Shown piece by piece: positions 1-7,800 of a DNA stretch of 50,019 bases. The notes under the pieces are model-generated. The model saw only the letters and a list, made by a program, of their open reading frames with translations, was not told the DNA's origin and did not search any database. This stretch comes from Lachnospiraceae bacterium (GTDB lineage: Bacteria; Bacillota; Clostridia; Lachnospirales; Lachnospiraceae): contig JAETTM010000029.1 in NCBI GenBank assembly GCA_021769135.1, positions 1 to 50,019 on the forward strand, read 5' to 3'. Position 1 is the stretch's first letter, and each line of letters opens with the position of its first letter. Made by a program: the position numbers and the translations under genes.

Positions 1-25
1 GGACTTCATGAGTGCACTGATCCAT
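1..25 (-). CDS. Start of a probable IS66 accessory protein TnpA (partial)
   Basis: The frame reads MDQCTHEV before the window ends. IS66-type accessory ORF1 (TnpA) proteins commonly open with an M-x-x-x-T-H-E motif of this kind. A ribosome binding site AAGGAGGAAC lies about 10 bases upstream of the ATG. Only eight codons are visible, so the assignment depends on the neighbouring GTAAGCG terminus as well. Confidence 0.45.
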
Positions 26-116
26 AGTCTTTAGTTCCTCCTTGAAAAAATCTATTGTTTTTCTCAAGTATGGACTAAAAATGACTTTAATGAAAGGCGG
101 GCGTTTTGACGCTTAC
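1..116 (-). mobile_element. End of an IS66-family insertion sequence (partial)
   Basis: Read on the minus strand, a segment starting GTAAGCG (116-110) runs to the window edge. It is followed by a strong ribosome binding site (AAGGAGG) and a short reading frame. IS66-family elements typically begin with GTAAGCG-like terminal inverted repeats followed by a small accessory gene, which matches. The segment interrupts the reading frame that begins just downstream of the McrB gene. The rest of the element, its other end and any target-site duplication lie outside the window, so the family call rests on the end motif and eight codons. Confidence 0.5.
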
Positions 117-168
117 CTATCTCCTGTAATGTATAATGTTTTCTTTCTCGGAAGAAACCTTTCGCCAT
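117..168 (-). pseudogene. N-terminal stub of the gene after mcrB, cut by the IS66-like end
   Basis: An ATG at 168, 15 bases after the McrB stop codon and preceded by GGGGTGAG, starts the frame MAKGFFRERKHYTLQEI. At 116 the sequence changes to the IS66-like terminus and the frame soon stops. In McrBC- and LlaJI-type systems the gene directly downstream of the GTPase encodes the nuclease partner (McrC or R2), so this stub is probably its beginning. That identity is inferred from position only; 17 residues are too few to recognise a family. Confidence 0.45.
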
Positions 169-183
169 TGTATCTCACCCCGT

Positions 184-2136
184 TTACTCTATGTGTTGCA
201 TCTCCGAAAATCCAAAAATTTTTTCTCCATCCTTTTCAAATGCTTCACAAATTTTTGAGAAAATCATTTTTCCTTTATTTTTTTCATGACCAATAAATAT
301 ATTTTGAGGGCGCATTCTCATCACATCTTCAAATAGATACATAATAACTTTGCTCTCAAAAGCCTTTATAAATCCTTTTTCCTTCTCATGAACATCTTCC
401 AATATCACTTCTGAAATATCTCCAGACTTAAATTTGTCTTTGACTACCTTGTTATTTTTTATTTCTTCCAGCATATCTCTTGAAATGAAAAAAGGTCCTA
501 ACAGTTTATCTTCATTTACTTTACAATTCTCTGCCAAAATTGTATTAATTTCTTTCCTTAGCTCTTGCCAACTTACATAATATGTATTTTCCGTGCACAT
601 AGGAATTATATAGTTCTCTATTTCCTTTACTTGTTCTTCATCATCAACCCCTATATATTCAAATTCCCATCTTCTCTTAAATGCAGTATCCATCGGAAAC
701 ACTCCCTGATCTGCACTGTTCATTGTAGCCCATATGTATACATTGGATGGAATTCTCATTTCAAAATACTTTTCTTTTTCTTCATCTGAAAATTCCTCAA
801 CATTTTTACCTTTTAAGCAGTCTAGATTATCCAATAAGTATCCCTTTATATCTTCACTTGTTGCTATCGGATATTCACTTACACCATGTTTTCTGTCAAG
901 TAATTGAAATATATCTCCAAATACTGCTGCCACATTTGCCCTGTTAATCTCCTCAATTAACAGTAGAAATTTTTCTTCCGGATGATTTAACGCCTGTGTG
1001 TATATTCTCATAAAAGGTCCTGGAACATACTCATAGGATATTTCTTTATTACTATTTTGAAACTTCAAATTCAAATACGGTCTAATAGCTTTTCCATGGT
1101 TTCTTTCAACGCTATTATCACCCTCAGCATCCGTTCCATCCAATTTTCTTGTCTTAAAGTCTTCATCGGTATATATTCCTAGCAATAATGAAAGTCTTGT
1201 CAACAATCCTTCATCTTTGAATTTATCATAAAGCAAATCATATTTTTCTTGTGCAGTCATAGACTTATCTTGTAGAACTGCTATAATTTTCTTTTTTTCA
1301 TTGTCAACTAACCAATCCGACGTTTCCATCATCGTAGGCTTATATGTGCCAACAAAACTTGCATAAGAATAGTTTGGATGAAAAGTTACTCGCTCCATAT
1401 TATCACCAAAATATTCACTGTCATTTTCAAGAAGATGACTTTTTCCCGTTCCAGGTGCCCCAAAAATAATTCTATTATACTTATCTATTTCTTTACTATG
1501 AACAAATCTGTATTCCGTTCCATCAACAACCTCTTCAAAAGGATTTGATTTATCACTTTTAAACCGAACTCTTTCCAAAGGAAATTTTATTATTCCCCTT
1601 CTATCACCACGAAACATATTCTCTAATCCAATGTTCTTCGGCCATTCAGTCGGAATTGTATTCATATTGATAAATGATGCATAGTATTTTTTATAACTTG
1701 TCCTTATAATAAAAATGCATAAATCATCAATTATTCCTTCAAATGTATTTTTATATTCTCCATCTTCTCCTCTTTTCGGTTCGGGAAAGCCATTCTCCAC
1801 TTTCCATGCTGGATGCTTCAGTGAAGCTGTCTGTCTACTGATTCTGTAATTATTTCTTCCACCTCTTGGAGCAAATTCTAACTGTGCAAATTCCAAATTC
1901 TTTCCAACTTTTCCTAAAACATATGCATTTATAGTATATATTTTTCTTTCTTCTTTAGGTAGCGGACTATCACTAATTTCTCCATATGACAAAAATTCTA
2001 CCAAATCTTTAGTATCCACTCCCGTTGCTTCTAAATATGTTTGCCCACCACCGCTTTCTGGCTTATCAATATCATATAATTTTTTAAAATCAGAAGGATT
2101 GACTTTTCTGAAAAAAATTTCTTCTATGAATTCCAT
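184..2136 (-). CDS. McrB-type AAA+ GTPase subunit of a restriction system
   Basis: This 650-residue protein would be the GTP-driven motor of a McrBC- or LlaJI-like restriction complex, acting on DNA in the cytoplasm. Visible motifs are a Walker A GAPGTGKS (226-233), a Walker B LLLIEEINR (391-399), the McrB-specific MNSAD (472-476) and an arginine-rich FKRRWEF (486-492). Residues 1-215 form a separate N-terminal region, presumably for DNA recognition; the McrB N-terminal fold is not obvious in it. The ribosome binding site AAGGAGG lies inside the last codons of the upstream methylase gene, so the two are tightly coupled. The nuclease partner normally encoded next is interrupted after 17 codons, so this GTPase may have no functional effector. 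Confidence 0.85.
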   Translation of the reverse strand: MEFIEEIFFRKVNPSDFKKLYDIDKPESGGGQTYLEATGVDTKDLVEFLSYGEISDSPLPKEERKIYTINAYVLGKVGKNLEFAQLEFAPRGGRNNYRISRQTASLKHPAWKVENGFPEPKRGEDGEYKNTFEGIIDDLCIFIIRTSYKKYYASFINMNTIPTEWPKNIGLENMFRGDRRGIIKFPLERVRFKSDKSNPFEEVVDGTEYRFVHSKEIDKYNRIIFGAPGTGKSHLLENDSEYFGDNMERVTFHPNYSYASFVGTYKPTMMETSDWLVDNEKKKIIAVLQDKSMTAQEKYDLLYDKFKDEGLLTRLSLLLGIYTDEDFKTRKLDGTDAEGDNSVERNHGKAIRPYLNLKFQNSNKEISYEYVPGPFMRIYTQALNHPEEKFLLLIEEINRANVAAVFGDIFQLLDRKHGVSEYPIATSEDIKGYLLDNLDCLKGKNVEEFSDEEKEKYFEMRIPSNVYIWATMNSADQGVFPMDTAFKRRWEFEYIGVDDEEQVKEIENYIIPMCTENTYYVSWQELRKEINTILAENCKVNEDKLLGPFFISRDMLEEIKNNKVVKDKFKSGDISEVILEDVHEKEKGFIKAFESKVIMYLFEDVMRMRPQNIFIGHEKNKGKMIFSKICEAFEKDGEKIFGFSEMQHIE

Positions 2137-2137
2137 T

Positions 2138-3166
2138 TTAATACCTCCTTAAATAAATTATATATTCTTTAAGTTTTTTAGATAATTTGCTATTATTACT
2201 TCTAAATCGACTATAATCTATATATTGTACATTTACTGTTCCATAATTATTAAATAACTCGCTTAACTGTTCCAATGAAAACAAACCATCTTCGCTATAA
2301 CTAATAACAAAGTTATCGCATTGCATATTTTCTATTATTCTTTTCAAAGAATCTAATCCTTTGGTCTTTGTACACAATTTCGAATGCTGATCCCACCAAT
2401 CTCTAAGTCCGCTTTTGCCAATTGCTTCTGGAAAATCACCTCGTGCTATTGTCTCTAAAATATGATAATTAGCCGCATATTGTCTTTTCATATATGGAGG
2501 ATCGATATAGCATAAATCCGCCTTAATATCAGCTGCAATTTCCTCTGCAAACCCTTGGATAACTCTATTATTTTGGGGTTGCACCTGATTAAATGTAATT
2601 GGTTCTAGCATTATTGGTTCTCTAGCATTGTTCTTCAATTCAGCCAAAAAATATCCGTATGTGCCCGAAATATTAGCAACATCATTTACCGCCATTATAA
2701 GAGTATGCTTTAATAACATCTCTTCTTTTTCATCTATTTGATTATTAAAAATCCAATTATTAATTTGATTTCTAATAGCATCTATTTTTTTTGCATTTTC
2801 AGAGCTGAAGTATTTTCTTGGTTCACATCCATTCTCTGGTTTCCCATCTGGCGAAAACTCCTTATAAAAATAACCCTCAAAAGGTTCTAAATTATTCAAA
2901 TAATTAATAATGCTCTCATATCCTTCGAATCCAGCGTTGGAAAATCGTGGAGGCTCATCTATTAATAAATTAGATACCAAATGACATTTTGTATATGTCA
3001 TTATATCTGAAGAAATCATTTTGTATCCTTTTTCACTTAAAGCATATGATACAACTCCTGTTCCCGCCATTAAATCACATATCGTTGCGCCTCTAGGAAC
3101 AATCCCTTCAACTTTTTCTATAATATATGGCAATAACTTAGTCTTATTTCCTATGTATCTATACAT
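2138..3166 (-). CDS. D12-class DNA N6-adenine methyltransferase
   Basis: The 342-residue product has the layout of Dam/D12-class adenine methylases. These are an N-terminal YIGNK motif (4-8), the AdoMet-binding DLMAGTG (31-37) and the catalytic DPPY (222-225). It would methylate adenine N6 in the host DNA and protect it from the McrB-linked nuclease. Its ATG directly follows the stop codon of the upstream methylase (TAA-ATG), and its own stop overlaps the McrB ribosome binding site region, so the genes form one operon. The recognition sequence cannot be read from the protein. The gene is AT-rich like the rest of the island. Confidence 0.85.
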   Translation of the reverse strand: MYRYIGNKTKLLPYIIEKVEGIVPRGATICDLMAGTGVVSYALSEKGYKMISSDIMTYTKCHLVSNLLIDEPPRFSNAGFEGYESIINYLNNLEPFEGYFYKEFSPDGKPENGCEPRKYFSSENAKKIDAIRNQINNWIFNNQIDEKEEMLLKHTLIMAVNDVANISGTYGYFLAELKNNAREPIMLEPITFNQVQPQNNRVIQGFAEEIAADIKADLCYIDPPYMKRQYAANYHILETIARGDFPEAIGKSGLRDWWDQHSKLCTKTKGLDSLKRIIENMQCDNFVISYSEDGLFSLEQLSELFNNYGTVNVQYIDYSRFRSNNSKLSKKLKEYIIYLRRY

Positions 3167-4804
3167 TTAATTTTCCACCTTCATCACATTAATTGCTCCT
3201 AAATCAGGAAGATTGTTCATCGTTTTGTATATTATTTCTTTTTCATTTTCGGTTATTCCGTAAAGTTGACATATCAATTGCTCAACAGCAATGTCTTTAA
3301 CATAATCATATTGATCCATCAATTCTTTCGAAAGATTTGCTATTTCATTACATAATTCATTGTCTTCATATTTCTTTAATGGAAATGAATACACAATTTT
3401 CTTTGTCAAATACGGATGTGATTTCCACTCATTTTCACCATATCTTTTCAGATAAAAATAATATATAACCCTTGAATTTATTAGTGCTAAATAATACTCT
3501 AACGGTTCTGCTTTGTATTTCTCTAGAAGTTTCAAAATATAAACTGTCTGACTTGTGTAAATTTCATTATAGTCAATGCATGCCTTTATCCCTAATCCTG
3601 TTTTCCTAAGCAAAATTTTTCTACCAGAATATATATCATCATCTTTATAATTAATACCCGTTATATTTTTTAAAATATATTTACAACTCTCCGTATAATA
3701 CCTTTGAATATTTTCTCCTACATAAATCATGGCACCACTCGAATCATTTGTGTCTGAAATTATTTTCTTTATCTTCTCTTTTGTCACCAAAATTTCTTTA
3801 CCACAAAATGCACAATTCTTCTTTCCATATGTCACATGCTTCTTGTTAATTCCTTGAAATTTATTACAGTGATCACACTGAATGCCAGTACCTTTTTTTG
3901 AAATTTCAACACCTCTACCGAATAGAAAAATTTCATTCATATCTATACCAGAAGACATAATTTTCTTTACTAGTTCTTCCTCATTTTCTTTCGTATCTAT
4001 ATCAAAAATATACTCATTATTTTCAGAAAATCTTCTTTGACCTATATAATAAGACTTGCTCTCAAACAGTTTGTATAAATCATTTTGACCATTTAAATAT
4101 TGCTTTCTATCTTCGGTATTCAATCTAAAACATCTGGTTTTTTTATTATTCTGTTCATCTTTTGTACATACTATTATAGTTGTTGCTCTATTAATTCCCG
4201 GAAATAATTTTTCTCCTAATCTAGCAATTACTTCTATATGCATACAATCGCATAGCATTTTTCTTATCTTTGTATTCTGTGTAGAAAACAATGAATCAGG
4301 AATAATAAAAGCCATTATTCCTTTTTTGTCTAAAAGTTTAATTGCTAACTCCAAAAAAAGGACATAACTGTCATACTGTCCCTCTGCTAATATAAATCCC
4401 CGTTTCTGCAACTCATTATTATCATATACTTTTTCACCACTCCATGGTGGATTTGCCAGTACTACCGAGATTTTCCCCAATTTTTCTTTCCAGTAATTCG
4501 CTGTATTACGTCTAACCCTAAGAGGGCTTATTGCATCGTTATTTATATATACAAAATTAGCATCCGCCTCTAACGTATTTCTTTCTATTACATTTTTATC
4601 TACATCAATGCCAATGTAATTTGCGTGTTTATTGATTTTATTATATTCTAAAAGCAATCGACCTTCTCCACATGCTGGGTCTAATACAGTACTAACTTCT
4701 ATTCCATCCCTGTCACAAATTCCATGAACTAATTTAGCCATAAACTCTGCTAAGTCCTTGGGTGTATATACCACACCATAATCAATCAACTTATTCCTAA
4801 TCAT
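3167..4804 (-). CDS. N6-adenine DNA methyltransferase with embedded zinc ribbon
   Basis: The 545-residue protein has a motif I LDPACGEG (41-48) and a catalytic NPPW (118-121), typical of gamma-class N6-adenine methylases such as Eco57I- and type I M-subunit-like enzymes. Between the methylase core and the C-terminal half, four cysteines in two CxxC pairs (C310, C313, C331, C334) form a likely zinc ribbon inside the target-recognition part. It lies 3 bases after the HTH gene and abuts the second methylase. Two adenine methylases suggest an asymmetric recognition site needing one enzyme per strand, as in LlaJI-type systems; that is inference. Confidence 0.82.
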   Translation of the reverse strand: MIRNKLIDYGVVYTPKDLAEFMAKLVHGICDRDGIEVSTVLDPACGEGRLLLEYNKINKHANYIGIDVDKNVIERNTLEADANFVYINNDAISPLRVRRNTANYWKEKLGKISVVLANPPWSGEKVYDNNELQKRGFILAEGQYDSYVLFLELAIKLLDKKGIMAFIIPDSLFSTQNTKIRKMLCDCMHIEVIARLGEKLFPGINRATTIIVCTKDEQNNKKTRCFRLNTEDRKQYLNGQNDLYKLFESKSYYIGQRRFSENNEYIFDIDTKENEEELVKKIMSSGIDMNEIFLFGRGVEISKKGTGIQCDHCNKFQGINKKHVTYGKKNCAFCGKEILVTKEKIKKIISDTNDSSGAMIYVGENIQRYYTESCKYILKNITGINYKDDDIYSGRKILLRKTGLGIKACIDYNEIYTSQTVYILKLLEKYKAEPLEYYLALINSRVIYYFYLKRYGENEWKSHPYLTKKIVYSFPLKKYEDNELCNEIANLSKELMDQYDYVKDIAVEQLICQLYGITENEKEIIYKTMNNLPDLGAINVMKVEN

Positions 4805-4807
4805 AAT

Positions 4808-4993
4808 TTATAATGCACTCTTTCCGCTTTTTATCCACTCATCTACTTCTGAAAACTTGAATTTCCAAAGTCTACCAATCTTATGAGCAGGAATATCTGT
4901 TTTCTTAATCCAATTCCTTATTGTATCTTTGGTCACTCCAAGATACTCTGCTGTTTCCTCTAAATTTGACCATTTTTCGGTAGTCTCAGACAT
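4808..4993 (-). CDS. Excisionase-type helix-turn-helix DNA-binding protein
   Basis: This 61-residue protein matches the helix-turn-helix 17/excisionase family. Its core runs WSNLEETAEYLGVTKDTI with a following W-K-F recognition section. The ATG at 4993 is chosen because GGAGGAAGAG lies just before it; an in-frame extension upstream would run through the promoter. As the first gene of the methylase-McrB operon it may act as its controller, or be a leftover from the mobile element that brought the island. Confidence 0.75.
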   Translation of the reverse strand: MSETTEKWSNLEETAEYLGVTKDTIRNWIKKTDIPAHKIGRLWKFKFSEVDEWIKSGKSAL

Positions 4994-5033
4994 ACTCTTC
5001 CTCCAATTCAAAATTACACAAAATATCAATTTG

Positions 5034-5062
5034 AGTATAGCATAAACTGCTGTTTCCCTCAA
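5034..5062 (-). promoter_or_regulatory. Sigma-A promoter of the restriction-modification operon
   Basis: On the minus strand TTGAGG (5062-5057) and TATACT (5039-5034) are separated by exactly 17 bases, about 40 bases upstream of the HTH gene start. This is a good match to the vegetative consensus. Confidence 0.65.
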
Positions 5063-5074
5063 CTGATATTTTAC

Positions 5075-5095
5075 CTATTAAATATGATTTAATAG
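5075..5095. promoter_or_regulatory. Inverted repeat upstream of the R-M promoter, possible operator
   Basis: CTATTAAAT (5075-5083) and ATTTAATAG (5087-5095) form a perfect 9-bp inverted repeat with a 3-base spacer. It lies 12 bases upstream of the -35 box. It could bind the HTH protein encoded by the first gene of the operon; there is no direct evidence for that. Confidence 0.35.
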
Positions 5096-5134
5096 TATTT
5101 ATTATACATTTAAGGCAATAAAGAATTCAGGTGC

Positions 5135-5703
5135 TATAATGAGCAGCGGCTTTATGTTCAGCACTGTTCCCATGGCTGCGCCCGCCGGAGTCACCCTTCC
5201 ATTCTTTTTCAGGTATTCAAGGGTTTCTACCCCACATAAATAATGGACTCATATGCCGTACGTTCCAGTGCCTCTTTCATCTCCTTTACCGAAAACCCCT
5301 TATCCGCCAGCACCATCGCATCCTGTACGGAATTCCGTTGTGTCACGGATATCCTATGATTATCCACCACATGTACCTTTCCTCCATAGTCTTGCGCCAG
5401 AGCGGCTGCCGTCTGGCAGGAGCCGCTAAGGCCGCTTGACATGGGAATATACAGAATCTCTTCATATCCGTCGGCCAGCATCCTGTTCCATGCTCCCATC
5501 ACATCGCCCGGCGAAGGCTGCGAGCTGGAAACATCCTTATGCTCCAGAAGGCACTGATAGAATTCCTCATGGGTCAGGTCAATCCCTTCATAATAAGTCT
5601 TTCCCTCTATAATAACCGGCATCGGCACAACATAAACCCCCAGTTCCTTTCCCTCTTTCTCAAAGATGCCGCTGTTGCTGTCCGTTGCAATAGCTGTCCG
5701 CAT
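5135..5703 (-). pseudogene. degV-family fatty-acid-binding protein gene, frameshifted and truncated
   Basis: DegV proteins bind fatty acids and are about 280 residues long. The frame starts at 5703 with MRTAIATDSNSG and shows the family signature around SSQPSPG and SSGLSGS, then stops at 5227 after YESIIYVG. Skipping one base in a run of four G (minus strand, 5233-5230) restores the expected DegV continuation VETLEYLKKNGRVTPAGAA down to KPLLII near 5135. After that all similarity ends at the border of the AT-rich restriction island. So the gene has a one-base deletion and has lost roughly its last third. It starts 4 bases after the radical SAM gene, with a GGGTGATT ribosome binding site. Confidence 0.8.
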
Positions 5704-5707
5704 ATAA

Positions 5708-7051
5708 TCACCCTTTCTTCTTTCCCGTACTCCAAAGTTCTTCCGCAACAGGCTTCCAATTCTGTGCATACCTGTCGCATTTTGCACAAAGATGCTCCAC
5801 CGTTTCCGGAGACTGCAAATCTGTGGAATGGGCATCCGTTCCCGCAACCATTTTCCGCAGCTTTTCCGGATTTTCCAACATTGGGCACGGACGCAGCATG
5901 TTCTCGTTAAAGGGCTGTCCGTCATGGTACGCCATCATCATAGGCGACTGCAAGGCCTCAAGTATGGTCTTTTCCCGAACGTTGGAGTCCGAATAATGGA
6001 TAAATACGCAAGGGTCAATATCCCCGTTCGCATTGATGTGGAAATATCTCCTCCCTCCCGCAATGCACCCGCCCACATATTCTGCATCGTTCTGGAAATC
6101 CATGGCAAAGAGGGGCTTTTCCATCCTGTATTTACGGATACGGCGGTAAGTTTCCCGTCTCTGCGCAGGATTTGGCATCAGTTCAGGAGAGGCGTCATTC
6201 CCCACGGGCATATAGTGGAAATACCAAATGAAATAGGCCCCCATGTCAATCACGCTGTCAAAAAACTCTTCTGACGTAATGGATTCAAAGTTCGCGCTGG
6301 TATAGCAGGCGGAAATGCCATAGAATAATTTCTTACGGCGGAGCAGCTCCATCGCCTTTGTCACCTTCTGATATACGCCATTCCCGCGGCGTCCGTCCGT
6401 GGCCTCTTCAAAGCCTTCCAAAGAGATTGACGGAACAAAATTCCCCACGCGCAGCATCTCATCCGCAAACGCCTCATCAATCAGCGTGGCATTGGTAAAG
6501 CACAGGAATACACAGTCGGAATGCTTTTCGCACAGGCGTATCAGGTCGGCCTTACGCACCAGAGGCTCCCCGCCGGTATAAATATACATATAGATGCCCA
6601 GTTCCTTCCCCTGCCGTATGATGTCGTCAATCTCGTCATAGGTCAGGTTCAGCTTGTTGCCGTATTCCGCCGCCCAGCATCCGGTGCAGTGCAGGTTACA
6701 GGCGCTCGTAGGGTCTAAAAGGATTGTCCACGGAATATTGCAGCCGTATTTTTTACGGCATTCCTCCTGCTTGGGCCATCCGACCAGCGCTGCATTAATG
6801 AAAAAATTTACCGCTGTTGTCTTCATCACGTTGGAGTCGATATCGTTCAGTATATGACGTATGTACGTATAATATGGATGCTCCGGGTTCGTCATCGCCT
6901 CCCGTACAATCCTTCGCTGGGATACGAATTCATCCCCGGCAAATTTATCCGCCCAGTCCATCAGTTTAAGCAAGTTTTTCTCCGGGTCCTTATACAGATA
7001 CTTAAACGCCTGCTCCAGGCCAAATTTTTTGATTGTCATTGATACATTCAT
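5708..7051 (-). CDS. Radical SAM protein with C-terminal iron-sulfur cysteines
   Basis: The 447-residue protein carries the radical SAM cluster motif CNLHCTGC (C118, C122, C125) that binds a 4Fe-4S cluster and S-adenosylmethionine. A glycine-rich YTGGEPL follows. Further cysteines in the C-terminal third (around DPCVFIH and LCAKCDRYAQNW) suggest an auxiliary SPASM-like cluster. The substrate is unknown. It is co-transcribed with the broken degV gene 4 bases downstream. The leader upstream can form alternative hairpins next to its GAGGT ribosome binding site (separate entry). The N-terminal 110 residues before the core are family-specific. Confidence 0.82.
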   Translation of the reverse strand: MNVSMTIKKFGLEQAFKYLYKDPEKNLLKLMDWADKFAGDEFVSQRRIVREAMTNPEHPYYTYIRHILNDIDSNVMKTTAVNFFINAALVGWPKQEECRKKYGCNIPWTILLDPTSACNLHCTGCWAAEYGNKLNLTYDEIDDIIRQGKELGIYMYIYTGGEPLVRKADLIRLCEKHSDCVFLCFTNATLIDEAFADEMLRVGNFVPSISLEGFEEATDGRRGNGVYQKVTKAMELLRRKKLFYGISACYTSANFESITSEEFFDSVIDMGAYFIWYFHYMPVGNDASPELMPNPAQRRETYRRIRKYRMEKPLFAMDFQNDAEYVGGCIAGGRRYFHINANGDIDPCVFIHYSDSNVREKTILEALQSPMMMAYHDGQPFNENMLRPCPMLENPEKLRKMVAGTDAHSTDLQSPETVEHLCAKCDRYAQNWKPVAEELWSTGKKKG

Positions 7052-7064
7052 GTTTTACCTCATT

Positions 7065-7146
7065 TCTGCGCGGCTTTTTGCGCATGTCAAGTTTGTGGAT
7101 GCCGCGCAGACACAAACTTGCAGAGGAAAGATTTGAAAAATCTTTC
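7065..7146 (-). promoter_or_regulatory. Structured leader with two interleaved hairpins before the radical SAM gene
   Basis: In transcript order there is a 9-bp hairpin with a GAA-type loop (7146-7126). Then come four segments: B1 CAAGTTTGTG (7120-7111), A1 TCTGCGCGGC (7110-7101), B2 CACAAACTTG (7097-7088) and A2 GCCGCGCAGA (7074-7065). B1 pairs perfectly with B2, and A1 with A2, so the stems are interleaved and cannot both form as simple hairpins. A2 is only 3 bases from the TGAGGT ribosome binding site. This resembles the expression platform of an RNA switch or attenuator; the ligand or trigger is unknown. Confidence 0.5.
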
Positions 7147-7159
7147 ACTCTTATCCTCC

Positions 7160-7771
7160 TTACTCTTCTGTTTCTTCCCCTTTTTTATCCAATGGGTCAT
7201 GTCTTTTTGCTACATATACCGCATCTCTCGCCACTAAATGGTTCAAAGCCCCTTCCATCAACAGCCCGCAGCCAATAATTATGTGCAGCATATTTTCGCT
7301 TTGGAAGGGCCTTACTATAATTAAAACGCTAAAGATGCCTACGATAATCGAAAAAATCAAAATCATATTCCACGATTTCAATCCGAACTCCTTGGCATCC
7401 CTGGACATCTGAATCTTCATCAGGCTGTCCAGCAGAAGCAAAAACCCCAGTCCTCTGGAAAGATACTGCTGGATGCGCATGTTGCACATCAGGACAAGGA
7501 TTCCCGCCACAATCAGGAACAGTCCGCATCCTAAATCGTATTGAAATGCCAGGCAATACAAATCATCCGATAAATATCCAGTAATTTTAATTATGCCGTA
7601 GACAATCAGGATAATCCCGCCGGCAATGCAGCACATGAGGGGCGATGCCCCATGCCATATCATGTGGAGCAATCCTGCAATATAAAACACCACCGATATC
7701 AAAATATACCCATTCCGTGCTATATTCACTTTTTTCAATCCGGTTCCCCTTTTCCCGATGGCAGATTCCAT
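7160..7771 (-). CDS. DUF308/HdeD-family integral membrane protein
   Basis: The protein of about 203 residues is almost entirely hydrophobic helices (about six) with short polar ends, starting near residue 18. The pattern of paired helices with glycines matches the DUF308/HdeD family, linked in enterobacteria to acid stress; the role here is unknown. The ATG at 7771 is preferred because GAGG lies 7 bases upstream, whereas an ATG at 7777 leaves only one base. It lies between the channel gene (about 30 bases) and the radical SAM gene, in the same direction. Confidence 0.7.
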   Translation of the reverse strand: MESAIGKRGTGLKKVNIARNGYILISVVFYIAGLLHMIWHGASPLMCCIAGGIILIVYGIIKITGYLSDDLYCLAFQYDLGCGLFLIVAGILVLMCNMRIQQYLSRGLGFLLLLDSLMKIQMSRDAKEFGLKSWNMILIFSIIVGIFSVLIIVRPFQSENMLHIIIGCGLLMEGALNHLVARDAVYVAKRHDPLDKKGEETEE

Positions 7772-7800
7772 ATTCATTCCTCACCCCATTTCTGCGCGTT

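Noticed and set aside
4994-5062. N-terminal extension of the HTH protein by 23 residues
   Set aside because: The extension covers the -10 and -35 boxes, while a strong ribosome binding site precedes ATG 4993.
5227-5233. Programmed frameshift in degV
   Set aside because: The gene is also missing its last third, and there is no slippery heptamer with downstream structure; decay or sequence error is simpler.
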